Source: Erigeron canadensis
Taxonomy: Eukaryota; Streptophyta; Magnoliopsida; Asterales; Asteraceae
Length of the DNA: 64,000 nucleotides
NCBI RefSeq assembly: GCF_010389155.1
Contig: NC_057761.1
Coordinates: 50,714,587 to 50,778,586 of the forward strand
Direction of reading: 5' to 3'
The position numbers were made by a program, and so were the translations under genes. Shown here one piece after another: positions 48,128 through 60,374 of this stretch (positions are counted from its first letter, which is position 1; each line of letters opens with the position of its first letter). The notes under the pieces were generated by a model. It ran no database searches. It was not told where the DNA came from and worked only from the letters and a program-made list of their open reading frames with translations.

Positions 48128-49337
48128 ATTTTATCATTATCTACCATTTTGATACATTTATTATCTTTATCTACCATTTATCATTGCATTTTAATGTGTG
48201 TGTGAAATTATATATACATATATGTGCGTATATAACCCGATTGTGAAATTTAAGTCTAATACCACCACTTAAGAAATACTATATGTGTATGTATTAATGT
48301 ATATGTGCAGAAGAAATAATGGGTATGTATATGTGCAGAATAAATAAATGGAGTACAGCCACAGGGCAAGGTTTAATGTTATAACTTATAAGTTGAAAGT
48401 TGGTAGGGTGTCTTGTAACTCTGACGCTGAAAGTTGGTTGCGGTGGTTGTGGCTGCAATTTTTTAGAGAGGTTTGTTTAAGTGTGTATATGTGAAGGAGT
48501 GTTAGAAAGTGAAGGTGATTTAATTGGGAGTTTAAATATGTTGATATAAGAAGAAAATTATCGTCTTTTCACATCTCTTCTTTTTAAATCTACCTATAAT
48601 ATCTATCTTCCCTATAATCATGCTAAAGTTTTGACTTAACTACTACTAAAATGTTAGAAATTTGACTGTCCATCGGCTTTTCCTTCGACAAGCAAGAAGT
48701 CGGTACGTCTTTAAGAAGAAAACTAATGAGCATTGCATCAAGTTCCAGTATCTCATATTATTCGTCAATTATATTATACACGTTACACTCGATTTTTTAT
48801 AATTTCATAATGTTTAGTACTCGTATGTATTTTTGATTCACCATATATATTACATGCATTATTAATTAAAAGGAAAATGGTAAATACAATATTAAGAACG
48901 GTAGCTAAACGTGCATAAAATATTATACATATGTACATTTTTATATCAAAAATTCACCGACCATGAACTTTATGATAAGAGTTAAGTATTATACACGTCA
49001 CACTCGATTATTGAAATTTCGTTATGTTTAGTATGTATTTTTGATTCACCATACATACATTATTATTAATTAAAAGGAAAATACTAAATAGAACTTTAAA
49101 AACTCTAATTAAATGAGCATAAAAGTATTTTGCATTTGTATTTTTTTTCATATCAAGACCCACTTACCATAAGTTTTATGATAAGAGTACAAGTATTTTA
49201 ATATCACATGAAATTCTATTTAGCTTTTTGAGATATAATTATAAAGGAACAACATAACACACATTATGGGTAAAATTAAAAGCATTAAAAATTTTTAAAA
49301 AGAAGAAAGAATGTTGTATTTGCAATCTTGTAAACTA

Positions 49338-49635
49338 TGTTAGAATGTGTAATAAACCTTTTAAGTGAATAAGAAAAGTAGGTATTTAGATGGAATGTAG
49401 GTATTTGGAGGGAAAGTAAGAAAATGGAAATAGAATAATAATTAGGCAAAAGGTTAACTTTTCATTACATGTAGGGGATTTATATATGCATATAAATTAT
49501 ACTAAACCCCCTTCATAATTAGAAGCAAGTACATAGTTAATTACATATTAAACCCTTCATCTAAACAAGCTAAATAACAAGGACATTACTAATATATATT
49601 TACAAAACACGTACTAACAAATATAAAAGCTAACA
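49338..49635 (-). repeat. LTR (298 bp) of a SIRE-like copia element
   Basis: On the - strand it starts TGTTAG (49635-49630) and ends CTAACA (49343-49338), perfect 6-bp inverted ends. TATATAAA lies inside (near 49480). Immediately before it is AAAGGGGAGAT, a purine-rich tract of the kind that precedes copia 3' LTRs. The flank AACTA follows at the outer end. The 5' LTR was not found in the window. Confidence 0.8.
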
Positions 49636-51806
49636 ATCTCCCCTTTAGTACTATTTTGTAAATGATTATCATTGAGCTCTTTTCTTCTTTCTTTGGCGCC
49701 TGTTTCGCTTCTTTGTTGATGATTCGGGTTTGTCATGACGAAAGGTTTGATCTTTAAATGCTCTCTTCTTGTACTCACTCTCTTTTTCCTTCCAATATTT
49801 CTTCGGGACAAAATGGTATTTTGGATCAGCCGGGCGGTTTGGAGGTTCAATTATGTTGTCGGCGGTTTGGAGGTTCAATTATGTTGTCGGCGGTTTGGAG
49901 GTTCAATTATGTTGTCGGCAAAGTTGACTGGAGCCATGTTGTGCATTCCCGGCTTATTGTTTGGTGAATATCTAACCCAAGTTCCTAGTGGATGATGAAT
50001 CACACCCTCTTGTTCTTATGGCAATCTGGCTTCTTGAATTCGTCTAGACCTTTCTCTGTGATCCAATCTTGTCTTAATCTTCTTAATCACCCTACCCAAT
50101 CTCTTCTTTTCTTTGGCATTTTCCTCAAACTCGATGAGGCTTTCAAAGACTGTTAAGCATTGTTTCAGAGTCCCATCTGAGTACTTGCAGAGTTCATCAA
50201 GTCTGATAAAGATCTTATGTCATCCTTTAGGATTGTCAAAGATAGCACCAGTGTTGAAGCTCTCCAGATTGATTCCTTGAATTCTTTGGTTTGGCACAGT
50301 AAGATTGACTTTCTTTCTCTTCTTCTCGACAGCCAATTGAAAGTCATTTTGGGTTTGACTGAGAACAAGACTATCCATATATCTTTTGACAACATAGTAA
50401 GCCTCCTGATTCTCTGGATCTTGTTGGACAAACTTACATGCAAAATGATGAAGAAGAAAGATCAAGTCATCTGCAAACAGTAGGTTGAATCTTGCTTCTC
50501 CAAACATGTACTAACGCCCATCTTCACGTCTAAAGATAGACCACATTAAACCAGGGGGTCTTGCAAACCCGAGACCACGCCATTCTTTGAAATGAATGCT
50601 AATGACTTCAACAATTTTTAGCTTGAACTGGTTTTTCCAAACTTTGTTTGCTTTGTGGCTTTTAGCTTTCACAAGATCTTCTAGATACTTCTTTCTTTGA
50701 TGATCAAGCTCATAGGCTCTTCTTGCTCTTAATTCATCAATATCAATCTTTCTCAGCTCTTGTTTCTTTGAGAAAATCTTGTAAGCTTTTTCTTCAAGGA
50801 ATTTCTTTGATCGGAATAGATGAGAAGGAATTCGAAGATAATCAATTTGTCTTGCTTCATTTCTTCTAAACAAGCCTTCATTTATTTGAGTTTGCAGTGC
50901 TCTGGGAATGTGAGAATTATTGAGAAGATGAATTAAGTCGTAAAAATGTAAGTGATTGAGAACAGGGTCCGGTTGAGGAACTTTCAAGAAAGAATCAAAG
51001 CCAGGAGTGGACTCATCATCATCATCATCAGAGTCATTATTGTCATTTGGATCAATATCATTACCTCCAAAGTCAAAGTCATCATTTTCAGGTTCATTGT
51101 CATTCATATCTTCAACAATCACCGAGGAATCAAGATTGAATCCTCTAGACTGAGCATCATCTCTTACTTTGGAGCCAAGTATAACATCTGTAGCAGCACT
51201 TGCTCCGACTACTGATTCAGCAACATGGACTTCTTCAGTGTGCTCAATATTCTCGTCCATTTGTTCACAGACATCTTCAGCATCATGAGGGAGATCTTGA
51301 GATTGAGCTTCATTTCCCGCAACAACATTATCTCCAATAACTCCAGTTGCAGCGCTTGCTCTAGCTTCTGTCATTTCAATATCTCTGTTCTCCCCCTCGT
51401 GTTGATCCTGGTTATCTGGATCATCACGTCTTTGTGGAATGATAGGAGCTTGACTACATGTAGCTTCAAGTTCTGCAATACGCTTTTGTGCTGCTTCAAG
51501 CTCTGCATTTTTAAGGAACATCTCTTGAGCTGCTTGATCTTGAATGTATTTGATTTAATGAATGTGATCAAAGCGAGCTTGAATAGATGCTTGAATGGCA
51601 AGATCGTATGAGTCAGTTTGGCCATAAAGAGAGATGAGATTAGCAAGCAAAGAATTATAAAGAGTATCAAGATTGGCTCAGCTTTCAGGAGGCATAGGAC
51701 CAGTAAGTTTCTTGGGTTGTGAGTCGGAAGAGGATGAGGATGGAGATGAATGTGGAGGTGATGATGGTTCAGCGGGAATACGAGATTTTGGGCGTTTGGG
51801 AGGCAT
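49636..51806 (-). pseudogene. Degenerate extra ORF of the SIRE-like element (acidic, coiled-coil-like)
   Basis: From ATG 51806 (MPPKRPKSRIPAEPSSPPHS) the sequence runs toward the LTR, with stops near 51676, 51556, 50511 and 50220 and a frameshift near 49.85-49.92 kb. The longest open part is 50511-51521. Features: a Ser/Pro-rich start, a helical Glu/Ala/Gln segment (NAELEAAQKRIAELEA), a long acidic stretch (NDNNDSDDDDDESTPGFD) and a Lys-rich helical part (KFLEEKAYKIFSKKQELR). The end is lysine- and arginine-rich. No RT, integrase or RNase H domain is present. Position directly before polypurine tract and LTR fits the extra 3' ORF of sireviruses. Its function is not known, and the copy is broken. 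Confidence 0.65.
49833..49918. repeat. 28-bp unit repeated three times inside the extra ORF
   Basis: GGCGGTTTGGAGGTTCAATT plus ATGTTGTC starts at 49833, 49861 and 49889. Because 28 is not a multiple of three, each copy moves the reading frame; on the - strand they read NIIEPPNRPAD-type peptides in shifting frames. Confidence 0.92.
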
Positions 51807-53547
51807 AACAGTGTGATGAGGATTCCATTACTCGATCTCGGTGTTCATGATTAATTGTCACTGATGCAGCTGAATCATCACAAGAAAGTTGGAACATTCT
51901 AAAGATGGAGTATCATATCAAGGGGATCCACAAGTGAAAGCTATATTAAAAATTTAAAATCCAAGGTCTAAAATGTGATTTTGAAAATCTTATATGCAAG
52001 AAGGAGAGGCTGTGGAGGGTTTCTCCCATGTGATGATGATTGTGAACCACAAACGGTTATACGGAGTAGTCTCAGGTAAAGTGACTTTAAGAAGCCTTAT
52101 CGGGCCACAATCTTTGACTTAATTGCACTCGGCCAGATCTAGCTTATTCGGTGGGGGTGTTGTCTCGCTTCATGCAGTTACCTTATTCATGAGTTCTTGC
52201 TGGTGCTGCTACAAAAGCGTTAGGGTATATGTGGCTTCTACAACTCAGTGTATGTTGAAGTATTGTACCACAAATGATCAAGTAGATATATCTCTGACAA
52301 AGGCATGCAGTCTCTAAAGAAAATTAGTTTATATTCTTCAAGCACAAAATGTCTTGTTAGTTATATGAATTTGATCCAATGGGGGAATTATGTGTTCTTA
52401 ATAGTTATATAAATTTATGCTTGAATAAAGCCTATTGAATACATATGCTAAATTTTAGGTTTGCAGTTAGTTTACTACTTGTATTATTGTTTGTCCATTA
52501 AGTATTTATATCCCATGCAAGTCTTTTTGTATAATCTTTTTGTGCACTTCTCTCTGCTATCATTTGATTATCTTTGCAATCTCATAACAAAACTCTAAAT
52601 ATACCAAATGTCAGGTGGTAGCGTTAGCGTTATATGGTTAAAACTTAAAAGAGATGATTTTTGGGTAAAGGTCATTGATTAATTACTAGCAGTTATGGAC
52701 AAAATGGAGGTTAGCCGGTCAGGGTGATAGCACTTAGGGGTGAGGTTTGGTGGTGTTAACTTAACTTGGGGTAACATCATTAACCTAGGAAGGGATATGG
52801 AAAGGGCTGGGGTCAATCTTGGTAATAGTTTTAATGGGGTTTGGAAGCGGATTGAGTTGGTCTAGAGAACATCGGTGTGGGACGGGACACTTGGGGCGTT
52901 CAACTTTGGGGTGGTGGGGATTATATATGATGCTAGAGAAGTTTCCAAAGCTTGTTGAGAAAATAATGCTACAACCATGTACTCTAATAAGGAATGGGTT
53001 AGAAAAAGGGGGTATAAAAGGAAGGATTATTATCCGGGTTGAATCAGAGAAAAGGCAATTTGACCTGCACTCTACACTTTGCCCGATTTTGCAATCAGGA
53101 GGTGGAATCGGTAAAGCAAAGGTTGGTTAGGGATGTATATTCGGGGCATGAATATTTAGAAAGTAGAATTAATTGCGGGTCTAAGCTAACAAGTTGTGGC
53201 AGGTTGCAAAATGGATAATGGGATAATGGGTCACTTGATGTGGAAAAATAAAAATTAAATGGGAAGGTTTTTAGCAATAAATATCCAACGGTGGAAAGTG
53301 TATCTAATCAAATTAACATCAAATGCTCGAGTGGGTGTCTAAGGGGTCATTCGGTTCATCAAATTTATAGAAATTTGATATAAAAAGATATAAGTTCGGA
53401 ATGATGTTCCTTGTCATGTTAAGAGGCTCAAGAAAGGCTCGATTGAATGGGTTTTGTCATTTGTGGGATCAGACACCATGGAGTCGTCGTAACTTACGTG
53501 AGCCACGAGACTTGATTACGATGAGGAAGTCTATGTTGTTTCCTTTA
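51807..53547. other. Spacer with possible retroelement relics
   Basis: A frame at 52123-52317 ends in STTQCMLKYCTTNDQVDISL-like sequence weakly reminiscent of the copia RNase H tail. A frame at 52819-53130 is weakly LINE-like (GRDTWG). Both are too weak to call. No gene seen. Confidence 0.35.
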
Positions 53548-53930
53548 TCTATACTATATTATAAAACAAATCCACTTTTCAACATTCAATTTCAATAATG
53601 TACACATGATAATGCATCATATACCATACATCAATCCATACAACTTTCTCTCCCCCCATAAATCATTTTATTCCTCTAATTCTTTCAAAACCTTTTATCT
53701 CAATAACCGTACATCGATCAATTATAAAAATTATATGAGTGTTCTTAAAATTTAATGCTCTTTCATTAGAGATGTTATTCGATATACTTTCGACAAATTT
53801 TTAAATCCGAGGACATAGCCCGTACGGCTAAGACAATTGACTATGAAACTCTATGACATATCATCTCCGATAATCTATCATATTTTATGGCCTATCACCC
53901 TCATCATTTTACCGCGACAACGCGCTCTAG
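53548..53930 (+). mobile_element. Short Helitron, 383 bp, complete ends
   Basis: After a host A it starts TCTATACTATATTATAAAAC and ends with ACCGCGACAACGCGCT, then CTAG (53927-53930) and a host T. The GCG-ACAA-CGC stem near the end is the Helitron hairpin. No coding capacity. This subtype lacks the GGTGGT-rich tract of the 28391/60111 family. Confidence 0.78.
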
Positions 53931-53986
53931 TTGTTTAAAAATGAAATGTTTTGTTAAAAAAAAAATACTCGTATAATAGAAGTCAA

Positions 53987-54230
53987 AAAGTAAGTAAGTA
54001 AGTAACTGATCAGTGCCGCCTTCCGTGGGTTTTGAGCCTCAATATCTCGACGGTGTATGGGGGAGGTTAAGATGTAGGCAGGCCTTACCTCTACCTAAGT
54101 AGAGAAGCTGCTTCGAGTTTCTACCTAAATGGTAGAATAGGCTCTCCAACCTTTGCATGGAATGAGGATCGAACCCATAACCTCTGTCTTCAGAGGTAAA
54201 AATGTTTACCACTTATCCAACCATGCTGTT
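53987..54230 (-). mobile_element. Au-type SINE with 15-bp target duplication
   Basis: TATAATAGAAGTCAA flanks both sides perfectly (53972-53986 and 54231-54245). On the - strand it starts AACAGCATGGTTGGATAAGT (box A), has box B GGGTTCGATCC (54176-54166), then AGGTAAGGCCTGCCTACATC and a tail of (TTAC)n-like repeats. The body GTAGAGGTAAGGCCTGCCTA is typical of the plant Au SINE family. Confidence 0.9.
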
Positions 54231-54340
54231 TATAATAGAAGTCAATGAACGCAAAATGATTCACTTTCTCAACAAGCAAATAACATAAATGTAAGGCCAA
54301 ATATTCTCACCATCACATTCTCTCAAATCACAAAACCACC

Positions 54341-55657
54341 ATGCCACCACCACAATCAACCATAACCACCACCGTCATCATCCTGCTAATCCTGATCCTA
54401 ACCACCCTCCCATCCTCAACCCACACCCAATCCACCGATCTAGATTCCGACTGTACAAACAAATGGATCCACATCCGCCACCTCCCACCATCATTCAACC
54501 ACCACATCTTAACCAACTGTTCCGCCACTCACCACCCATTCTCCACCACTTTCTGCCCTTTCACCACCAACCATGGCCTTGGCTCTAAAACCCACAACCA
54601 ATCACATTCTTGGTTCCGAACTGACCCATCTTTATTAGAACTCTTTTTCCACCGCCGTATGCTTGAATACCCATGTCTCACCGCCGACCCCACCTCCGCC
54701 GACGCCGTCTATCTTCCGTATTACGCCGCCCTTGACTCCCTTCATTATCTGCACGGCCAAGATTATAACTTTTCAGCCCAACACGGCCGGAAATTGGCGA
54801 AATTTATCAGCAAAGATTCCCCGGAGATTTGGGAAAGAAATAACGGACTTGATCACTTTCTTGTACTAGCTGGCAGCGCGTGGGATCACGCGCAACCAGT
54901 AGATAATGATCCGAGGTTATGGGGTACTTCTTTTCTTGAATTGCCTGATTTTTATAATGTGACTGTGTTAACATTAGAATCTAGAGCTTACCCTTTTCAA
55001 GAAATGGCTATTCCTTATTTAACTTCATTTCATCCGCCTAATTTAGCGCTTTTCGATTCGTGGGTGAAAAGAGTTAGGAGGTCTAAAAGGACTACTTTGA
55101 TGTTGTTTGCTGGTGGTGGTGGGATCTCGAGTACTCCGAATGTGAGGAGAAGTATTAGGCTAGAATGCGAAAACAATACTAAGTTGTGTGAGTTTGTTGA
55201 TTGTTCAAATGGGATTTGTGAACATGATCCTATTAAGTTTATGAAACCAATGTTGCATGCTAGTTTTTGTTTGCAGCCTCCTGGGGATACACCAACTAGG
55301 CGTTCGACGTTTGACAGTATTTTGGCAGGGTGTATACCGGTGTTTTTTGAGGACTTATCGGCGAAAAAGCAGTATAAGTGGCATTTACCGGAAGATAGGT
55401 ATGAGGAGTTTTCAGTTATGATTCCGAAAGAGGATGTGGTGTTTAAAGGGGTGAGTGTGCTTGAGGTTTTGAAGGGGATTTCGAGAAGTGAGGTGAGGAA
55501 AATGAGGGAAAGATTGATTGAAATGATTCCAAGAATTGTTTATAGGAAACATGGGAGTTCTTTGGGTTTGAGGACTAAAAAAGATGCATTTGATATTGCT
55601 ATTGAAGGTACACTTCAAAGGATTAAAGCTAGACTTGAAGGTGTTAGTGATCTGTGA
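54341..55657 (+). CDS. GT47 family glycosyltransferase, xyloglucan galactosyltransferase-like (438 aa, no intron)
   Basis: A single exon with ATG in good context (AAACCACCATG). Residues about 9-24 are a hydrophobic stretch suited to a Golgi signal anchor, so the protein is probably type II with its catalytic part in the Golgi lumen. The exostosin/GT47 domain is seen as WIHIRHLPPSFN, LTNCSATHHPF, PTSADAVYLPYYAALD, DHFLVLAGSAWD, FCLQPPGDTPTRRSTFDSIL and GCIPVFFED. These match clade A of GT47 (MUR3/XLT2 group), which adds galactosyl or related sugars to xyloglucan side chains in the wall. Which sugar and position it uses cannot be read from the sequence. It is convergent with the KAS III gene 577 bases downstream. 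Confidence 0.93.
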   Translation: MPPPQSTITTTVIILLILILTTLPSSTHTQSTDLDSDCTNKWIHIRHLPPSFNHHILTNCSATHHPFSTTFCPFTTNHGLGSKTHNQSHSWFRTDPSLLELFFHRRMLEYPCLTADPTSADAVYLPYYAALDSLHYLHGQDYNFSAQHGRKLAKFISKDSPEIWERNNGLDHFLVLAGSAWDHAQPVDNDPRLWGTSFLELPDFYNVTVLTLESRAYPFQEMAIPYLTSFHPPNLALFDSWVKRVRRSKRTTLMLFAGGGGISSTPNVRRSIRLECENNTKLCEFVDCSNGICEHDPIKFMKPMLHASFCLQPPGDTPTRRSTFDSILAGCIPVFFEDLSAKKQYKWHLPEDRYEEFSVMIPKEDVVFKGVSVLEVLKGISRSEVRKMRERLIEMIPRIVYRKHGSSLGLRTKKDAFDIAIEGTLQRIKARLEGVSDL

Positions 55658-56234
55658 AAGAGATTATAGAGTTCTGTTTTGTAATTTAAACTGTTTATCT
55701 TCATCATACAGAGTCGATACAATTTGTAGAAAGATTCACCTTAAAACGATGTCTCATAGACACGTTTGTAACCGAGGTCTTTATAGAAAAGTCTCTATTT
55801 CTGGGTAGAGACGTGACTATTGATATCTCACATTTCTGTATAATGAAATTGGGCATCATTGTTGTTGTTTATCTGAAGCTTGGATGTTTTTATCTTCCAT
55901 ATAATAAGTAATTTCCATCTGTTTATTACTTTATTGTGTTTTGGATAATGAGTTTGGAAGATTAAACAGGAGTTAGTTACTTACATAGTTACATGGGCTT
56001 TTCATCATCAAAAAGAGAACATTGTGTAAGATGCATGTAGGACGACGAAAAAGAATGAAATCTTATTAAGGTTTTCGGTAGTTCACAATTAAGATGGTGA
56101 AACAGAAAACAAAACAATACAAAATTAACAAAAATTGATGAGATCTTAGATTTTGAAACAATGTACAACATTTTTCTTCATCCTTTCCTTCCCACTCTCA
56201 CCAAGTATACAAAACAATGGTTAAAATGACGACT
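55658..56234. other. Convergent intergenic region between GT47 and KAS III genes
   Basis: Holds the 3' untranslated regions of both genes. A possible AATGAA-type signal for the GT47 gene is near 55842. Nothing else recognised. Confidence 0.5.
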
Positions 56235-59200
56235 CTAACCCCATCTCAAGATAGCAGAACCCCATGTAAGACCAGCACCAAATCCAGCAGCCGCTATGGT
56301 TTGACCTTGTTTCACTTTCCCACTTCTAACTGCTTCGTCTAGTGCCAACGGTATAGAAGCTGCACTTGTGTTACCATAATTTGCTAGATTTGATATGACT
56401 CTATCCTTTGGGACTTCTAGCCTTGTTGCTACTCCATCAATGATCCTCTGGTTTGCCTACACGTAAAATGCATGCTGAATGAAAAGGCAAGTTTAATAAA
56501 TCTTGTTCCAATTATTACATTGGAAATACCCGTCAGCAAGAGGTTGCCATTTCTATACGATTACTTATAGGTCGATTTGAGTTGAGTTATGTTGTAACAT
56601 GTCAAATTAATGAAGTTAGCTTTTACAATAACTATTACAAGAGTAATAATTTAAATCTTTGTTCGAAGATGGAAAAAAGAGAGATGCACACCAATGTCCC
56701 TGTATCCAACCCACATGTTTTGATTACCTGATGAAGCAGCAGCCAGTCAATATCTAAACGAGTAAGACCAGCGTTTGCTAGTGATGCCTCGATGGTCTGT
56801 GGCACAATGCCAACAGCAAACCGAAAGACTTCTGTTCCATTCATTTTTATACATGAAAAAGATGAGCGATTTGGAGGGAACCCACGGGCTGAACCATTTG
56901 TACCCAAATCATGATCTGTCTCGCTTTCCTTCATCGCAGCATTCAGGTGTCTGTGGGGAAGGAATACTAAAAGGTTCACATTTTGATAACATTTACTCCG
57001 TACAATGAACAGAAACAATTTTAATCAAAAACTTATCATACCTGTTGCCCTCGCCATCACTGTGCATGTCAAAACCAAATAAACCGTCCTCTTCAACATC
57101 ACATGCCTGCAGAAAATGCAAGAAGTTATTCAACATTTCAACCACAAAGATGCCATATATACATGATAACTAAAGTAATTCCGTATTGGTGTCTTTTAAG
57201 ATCATATAGAAAAAACCCACAAATACATTTCACCATCTGCTAACACCTTTCTGTACAGTATTAAATGTGTGGACGATAATATGATGACAAAAGACAATAT
57301 CTTTAAGACACCAATCTAAATCTCTGTCATTCCCCCTTTCAACAAACCAAAACTTCACTGTAAAATACTCTAACATGCCCATTGGTAAGTAAAAGGGTCT
57401 AAATTGCCACCTATACTCCTGAATGAGATTATGACCCAAGACACTAGAGTCATGTGCTTGGAATATGTATGATACTATGATAATTGGCTCTGTCTGTATT
57501 CAATATTCATGTTTTCCATCAGTTGATCGTTAGTGCGTCCCATATTTTTGCAATACAGTAAGAGGCCCAGATAAAACAATATAAACAGCAAAGCGAAAAC
57601 AAAAGGATACGCCGGATATCTTATACACCCTTTAATAGATACAAACTATGGATCCAAAGCAAAGAGCTTACATGTGACATCTGATACACCCTTTAATAGA
57701 TACAAATAGGAAACCCTATGGATCCAAAGCAAAGAGCTTACATGTGACGAACATATACACACACAAAAAAAAGAGTGGTTTTGAAATGAAAAATTCACCA
57801 ATAACATCACATATACCTGAACCAAAACAGCCCCAGCAGCATCACCAAATAGAATGCATGTCCCTCTATCAGTCCAATCAATATAACGAGACAGTGAATC
57901 CGCTCCAATCACAAGAACATTTTTAAAGCCACCTCCTGGAGAGCAAGTCAGTGTGTTATAAAAAACAAAAGTTACACTTCAAGTAATATAATAAAAGTCG
58001 ATAGCACAAAGAAGAAAAAAACGAAACTTTTTACCTCGAATATAACATGAAGCTGAAACTAGGCCTAATATGAAGCCGCTACAAGCGGCTGTAATGTCAA
58101 ATGCAAGCGGGTTCCCTTTACATCCAAGTGCTTTTTGAATCTAACATATGAGAGAATAAAGAATCATCAGTAAAAAAGGTTTATAAGATATTTATGAAAC
58201 ACATTCAAGAATGAAAGTTTATAACATTAGTTACACGAAAACAAGATTAATCCACGTCATCAGGTTTAACCTGGGGAGCACCGCCAAATAGATCTTCTGG
58301 GGTTGACGTACACAACAAGATAAGATCCACGTCATCAGGTTCCACTTCTGCCATTTCAAGTGCTTTTCGAGCTGCATCTGCAGCCAGGCCTGTCAGGCTT
58401 TCATCACCTGTGTTTGTTTAGAGCCATATTATGGTCAATTTATGCATGAAATCAGAAATATGAGAATGGAAAAACAATACTAACCAGAAAGAATTCGTCG
58501 ATTACGAATTCCAGTTCGAGCAGATATCCATTCGTCATTAGTATCAACAATTTTAGCAAGATCATCATTAGAAATCTGAAGTTTAGGTACAGCCGATCCA
58601 CATCCCACTAGTTTACACCCTTTGCTTACAAGTCTGTATTTTTTTTATTTATCAGAACTCTAAACTTAAAACCTCCTAACTTACAATTCTTCAGAATACA
58701 TATGCAACTACAAATATGGCTAAAAAAACAAAAACTTTACTGTTAAAGTCTCATATATACAACTAGAGGACCAGTAACAAGCAATTAGTGCACAAAAACT
58801 TTCAACAATTTTAACATACACATGAGATCACATCTTGTACTTTTTGTTCCATAATTATTACGAATTGACATGGTACATTCCACATATCTGCAACCATCAG
58901 TTCTCTTTATTACTTCAAATCTAACAATAAAAACGATAACCAAGGTAACAAAACCAACTTCATTTTATCATAATGTTTAGAAAATTTGCAGATTTCCAAT
59001 GTAAAGATGCTCAAACAAAGGCCAAAGCTAATCAAGCTAACCCTGAACACATATTTTAATTTAAAGTTACAAAGCTCTACTTTACAATACAGAACATGAA
59101 GTAGATACAGATTTGGGTAGCTAAATTTTAGTCCTTTTTTTCCATAAAAACTCAAAAAATGATAGATTTTTCAGACAATCTTGAACTCATCAAAACAAAA

Positions 59201-59701
59201 TAAATTAACCATATAAAAAAGATAGAAAATTTGAAGCAAAAAACTAGTCTTTTTTAACTAAATATTCAAATTTTATATATTTTTTCTGATGAAAAGATCA
59301 AGAAAATTATATAAATAAGCTAAACGAATTAACCACAATAATATATATATATATATATATTTCTTAAATGCAACCCCAATAATATATGTATCAATGTTGC
59401 AATGATCAAACAGCCCTTTATATACATACATATTTTTCAGCTAAAAATGACTACTTTTTGACTTAAAAAGTCAAAATAATCACACAAAATTATTACAATA
59501 ATGCTAATTAACAAAACCCCACAAAAAAAAAACTCACCTGGGTATGCGAGATTCAGAAGGAGAGAGATTTTCAACACCTTGAAAAGAACTTGAACAGCGA
59601 ATAACTAAACCATTTTTCAAATTATTATTGTTATGACCACCTATAGATACAGATTTATGTATTCTGATACTTGGTGTCAAAAACCCAGATGCATTTGCCA
59701 T
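56235..59701 (-). CDS. KAS3: 3-oxoacyl-[ACP] synthase III, plastid (KAS III, 394 aa, 8 exons)
   Basis: Exons: 59701-59538, 58633-58485, 58407-58271, 58140-58035, 57935-57817, 57106-57042, 56950-56728 and 56456-56235. GT-AG throughout, 1,185 nt in one frame. The enzyme condenses acetyl-CoA with malonyl-ACP, the first step of plastid fatty-acid synthesis. The catalytic triad is intact: C170 in AACSGF, H320 in LLHQANQR, N350 in NYGNTSAA. The ends [15 protein letters not shown] are family-typical. The first about 50 residues are Ser/Asn-rich with few acids ([18 protein letters not shown]), a plastid transit peptide. An in-frame ATG 30 bases upstream would add ten residues; the chosen ATG is in better context. 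The length fits plant KAS III (about 400 aa). Confidence 0.97.
57622..57748. repeat. Tandem duplication inside a KAS III intron
   Basis: ATACACCCTTTAATAGATAC and ATGGATCCAAAGCAAAGAGC followed by TTACATGTGAC occur twice in a row, copy 2 with an extra AGGAAACCCT. It lies in the intron between exons 5 and 6 and does not touch splice sites. Confidence 0.88.
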
Positions 59702-60110
59702 TTGTTTATAAAAATTAAAATACAAAGTCAAGATAAAATAATGAGAAAATGGTTGGTTTTAATTTATAAATGAGAGCTGAAAACTGAAAGAATCATAGAG
59801 AAGAACGATGTATGTATAGATTTGTATTTGTATGTATATCTTCGGAGCGGTCGAAGCAGAGACAACTGCAACAACAAAAAAAGAGGTTGAGGAAATATCG
59901 AGGTGAATAAACAAGTGTTATAAAATATGGATTTATTATGTTTTTATCAAAATCCATTGTTCTTTTTCTTACGACACTTTTATATTTATTGATTTTTAAT
60001 GTTATTTGTTTTGTATAACTTTGGACATAACAAAACAAGCTAATTACGGAGTAGTTCTTTTTGTGGGAAATATTGCTTAAGATAAAAAGTCGAGGATCTT
60101 TGCAAGTTAA
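59702..60110. other. Upstream region of the KAS III gene
   Basis: Probably leader and promoter of the - strand gene. No clear TATA box could be singled out. No other gene seen. Confidence 0.45.
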
Positions 60111-60374
60111 CTAGATTTATGCCCACGCAATGCGGTATCGGTAGGGTTGTGATGGCTAAGGTGGTGGTGGTGACGATAGTGGGGCGGGAGTGGTGACGGT
60201 GATGGGGGCGACAATGTTGAGGTATCTATATTGTAAATTATTTCACTAAAGGTATTATAAGTATATTAGATAGAGATGTTTAAATTATTAATAATGGAGA
60301 ATGGTATTTTTGGTTTTTCAAAGGCAAAAAGTTTAAGGAAAAAAATGGGTGATTTGTTTATTAGATAGTATAGA
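60111..60374 (-). mobile_element. Short Helitron, 264 bp, complete ends
   Basis: On the - strand, after an A, it starts TCTATACTATCTAATAAACA at 60374. It passes through a CCACC/CCGTC tract and ends GCATTGCGTGGGCATAAAT then CTAG (60114-60111) and a T. This is the cleanest small member of the GGTGGT-rich family. Confidence 0.82.

Larger units (their letters stand above)
46560..49337. other. Spacer with LTR-like insertion
   Basis: No gene. Contains the LTR-like block and its 28-bp flanking repeats (separate entries), a Helitron-like terminus near 48100-48124 and otherwise AT-rich DNA. Confidence 0.5.

Noticed and set aside
52123..53600. LINE or copia RNase H relic
   Set aside because: Only short, weak resemblance (GRDTWG, DISLTKA) with many breaks; kept as spacer.
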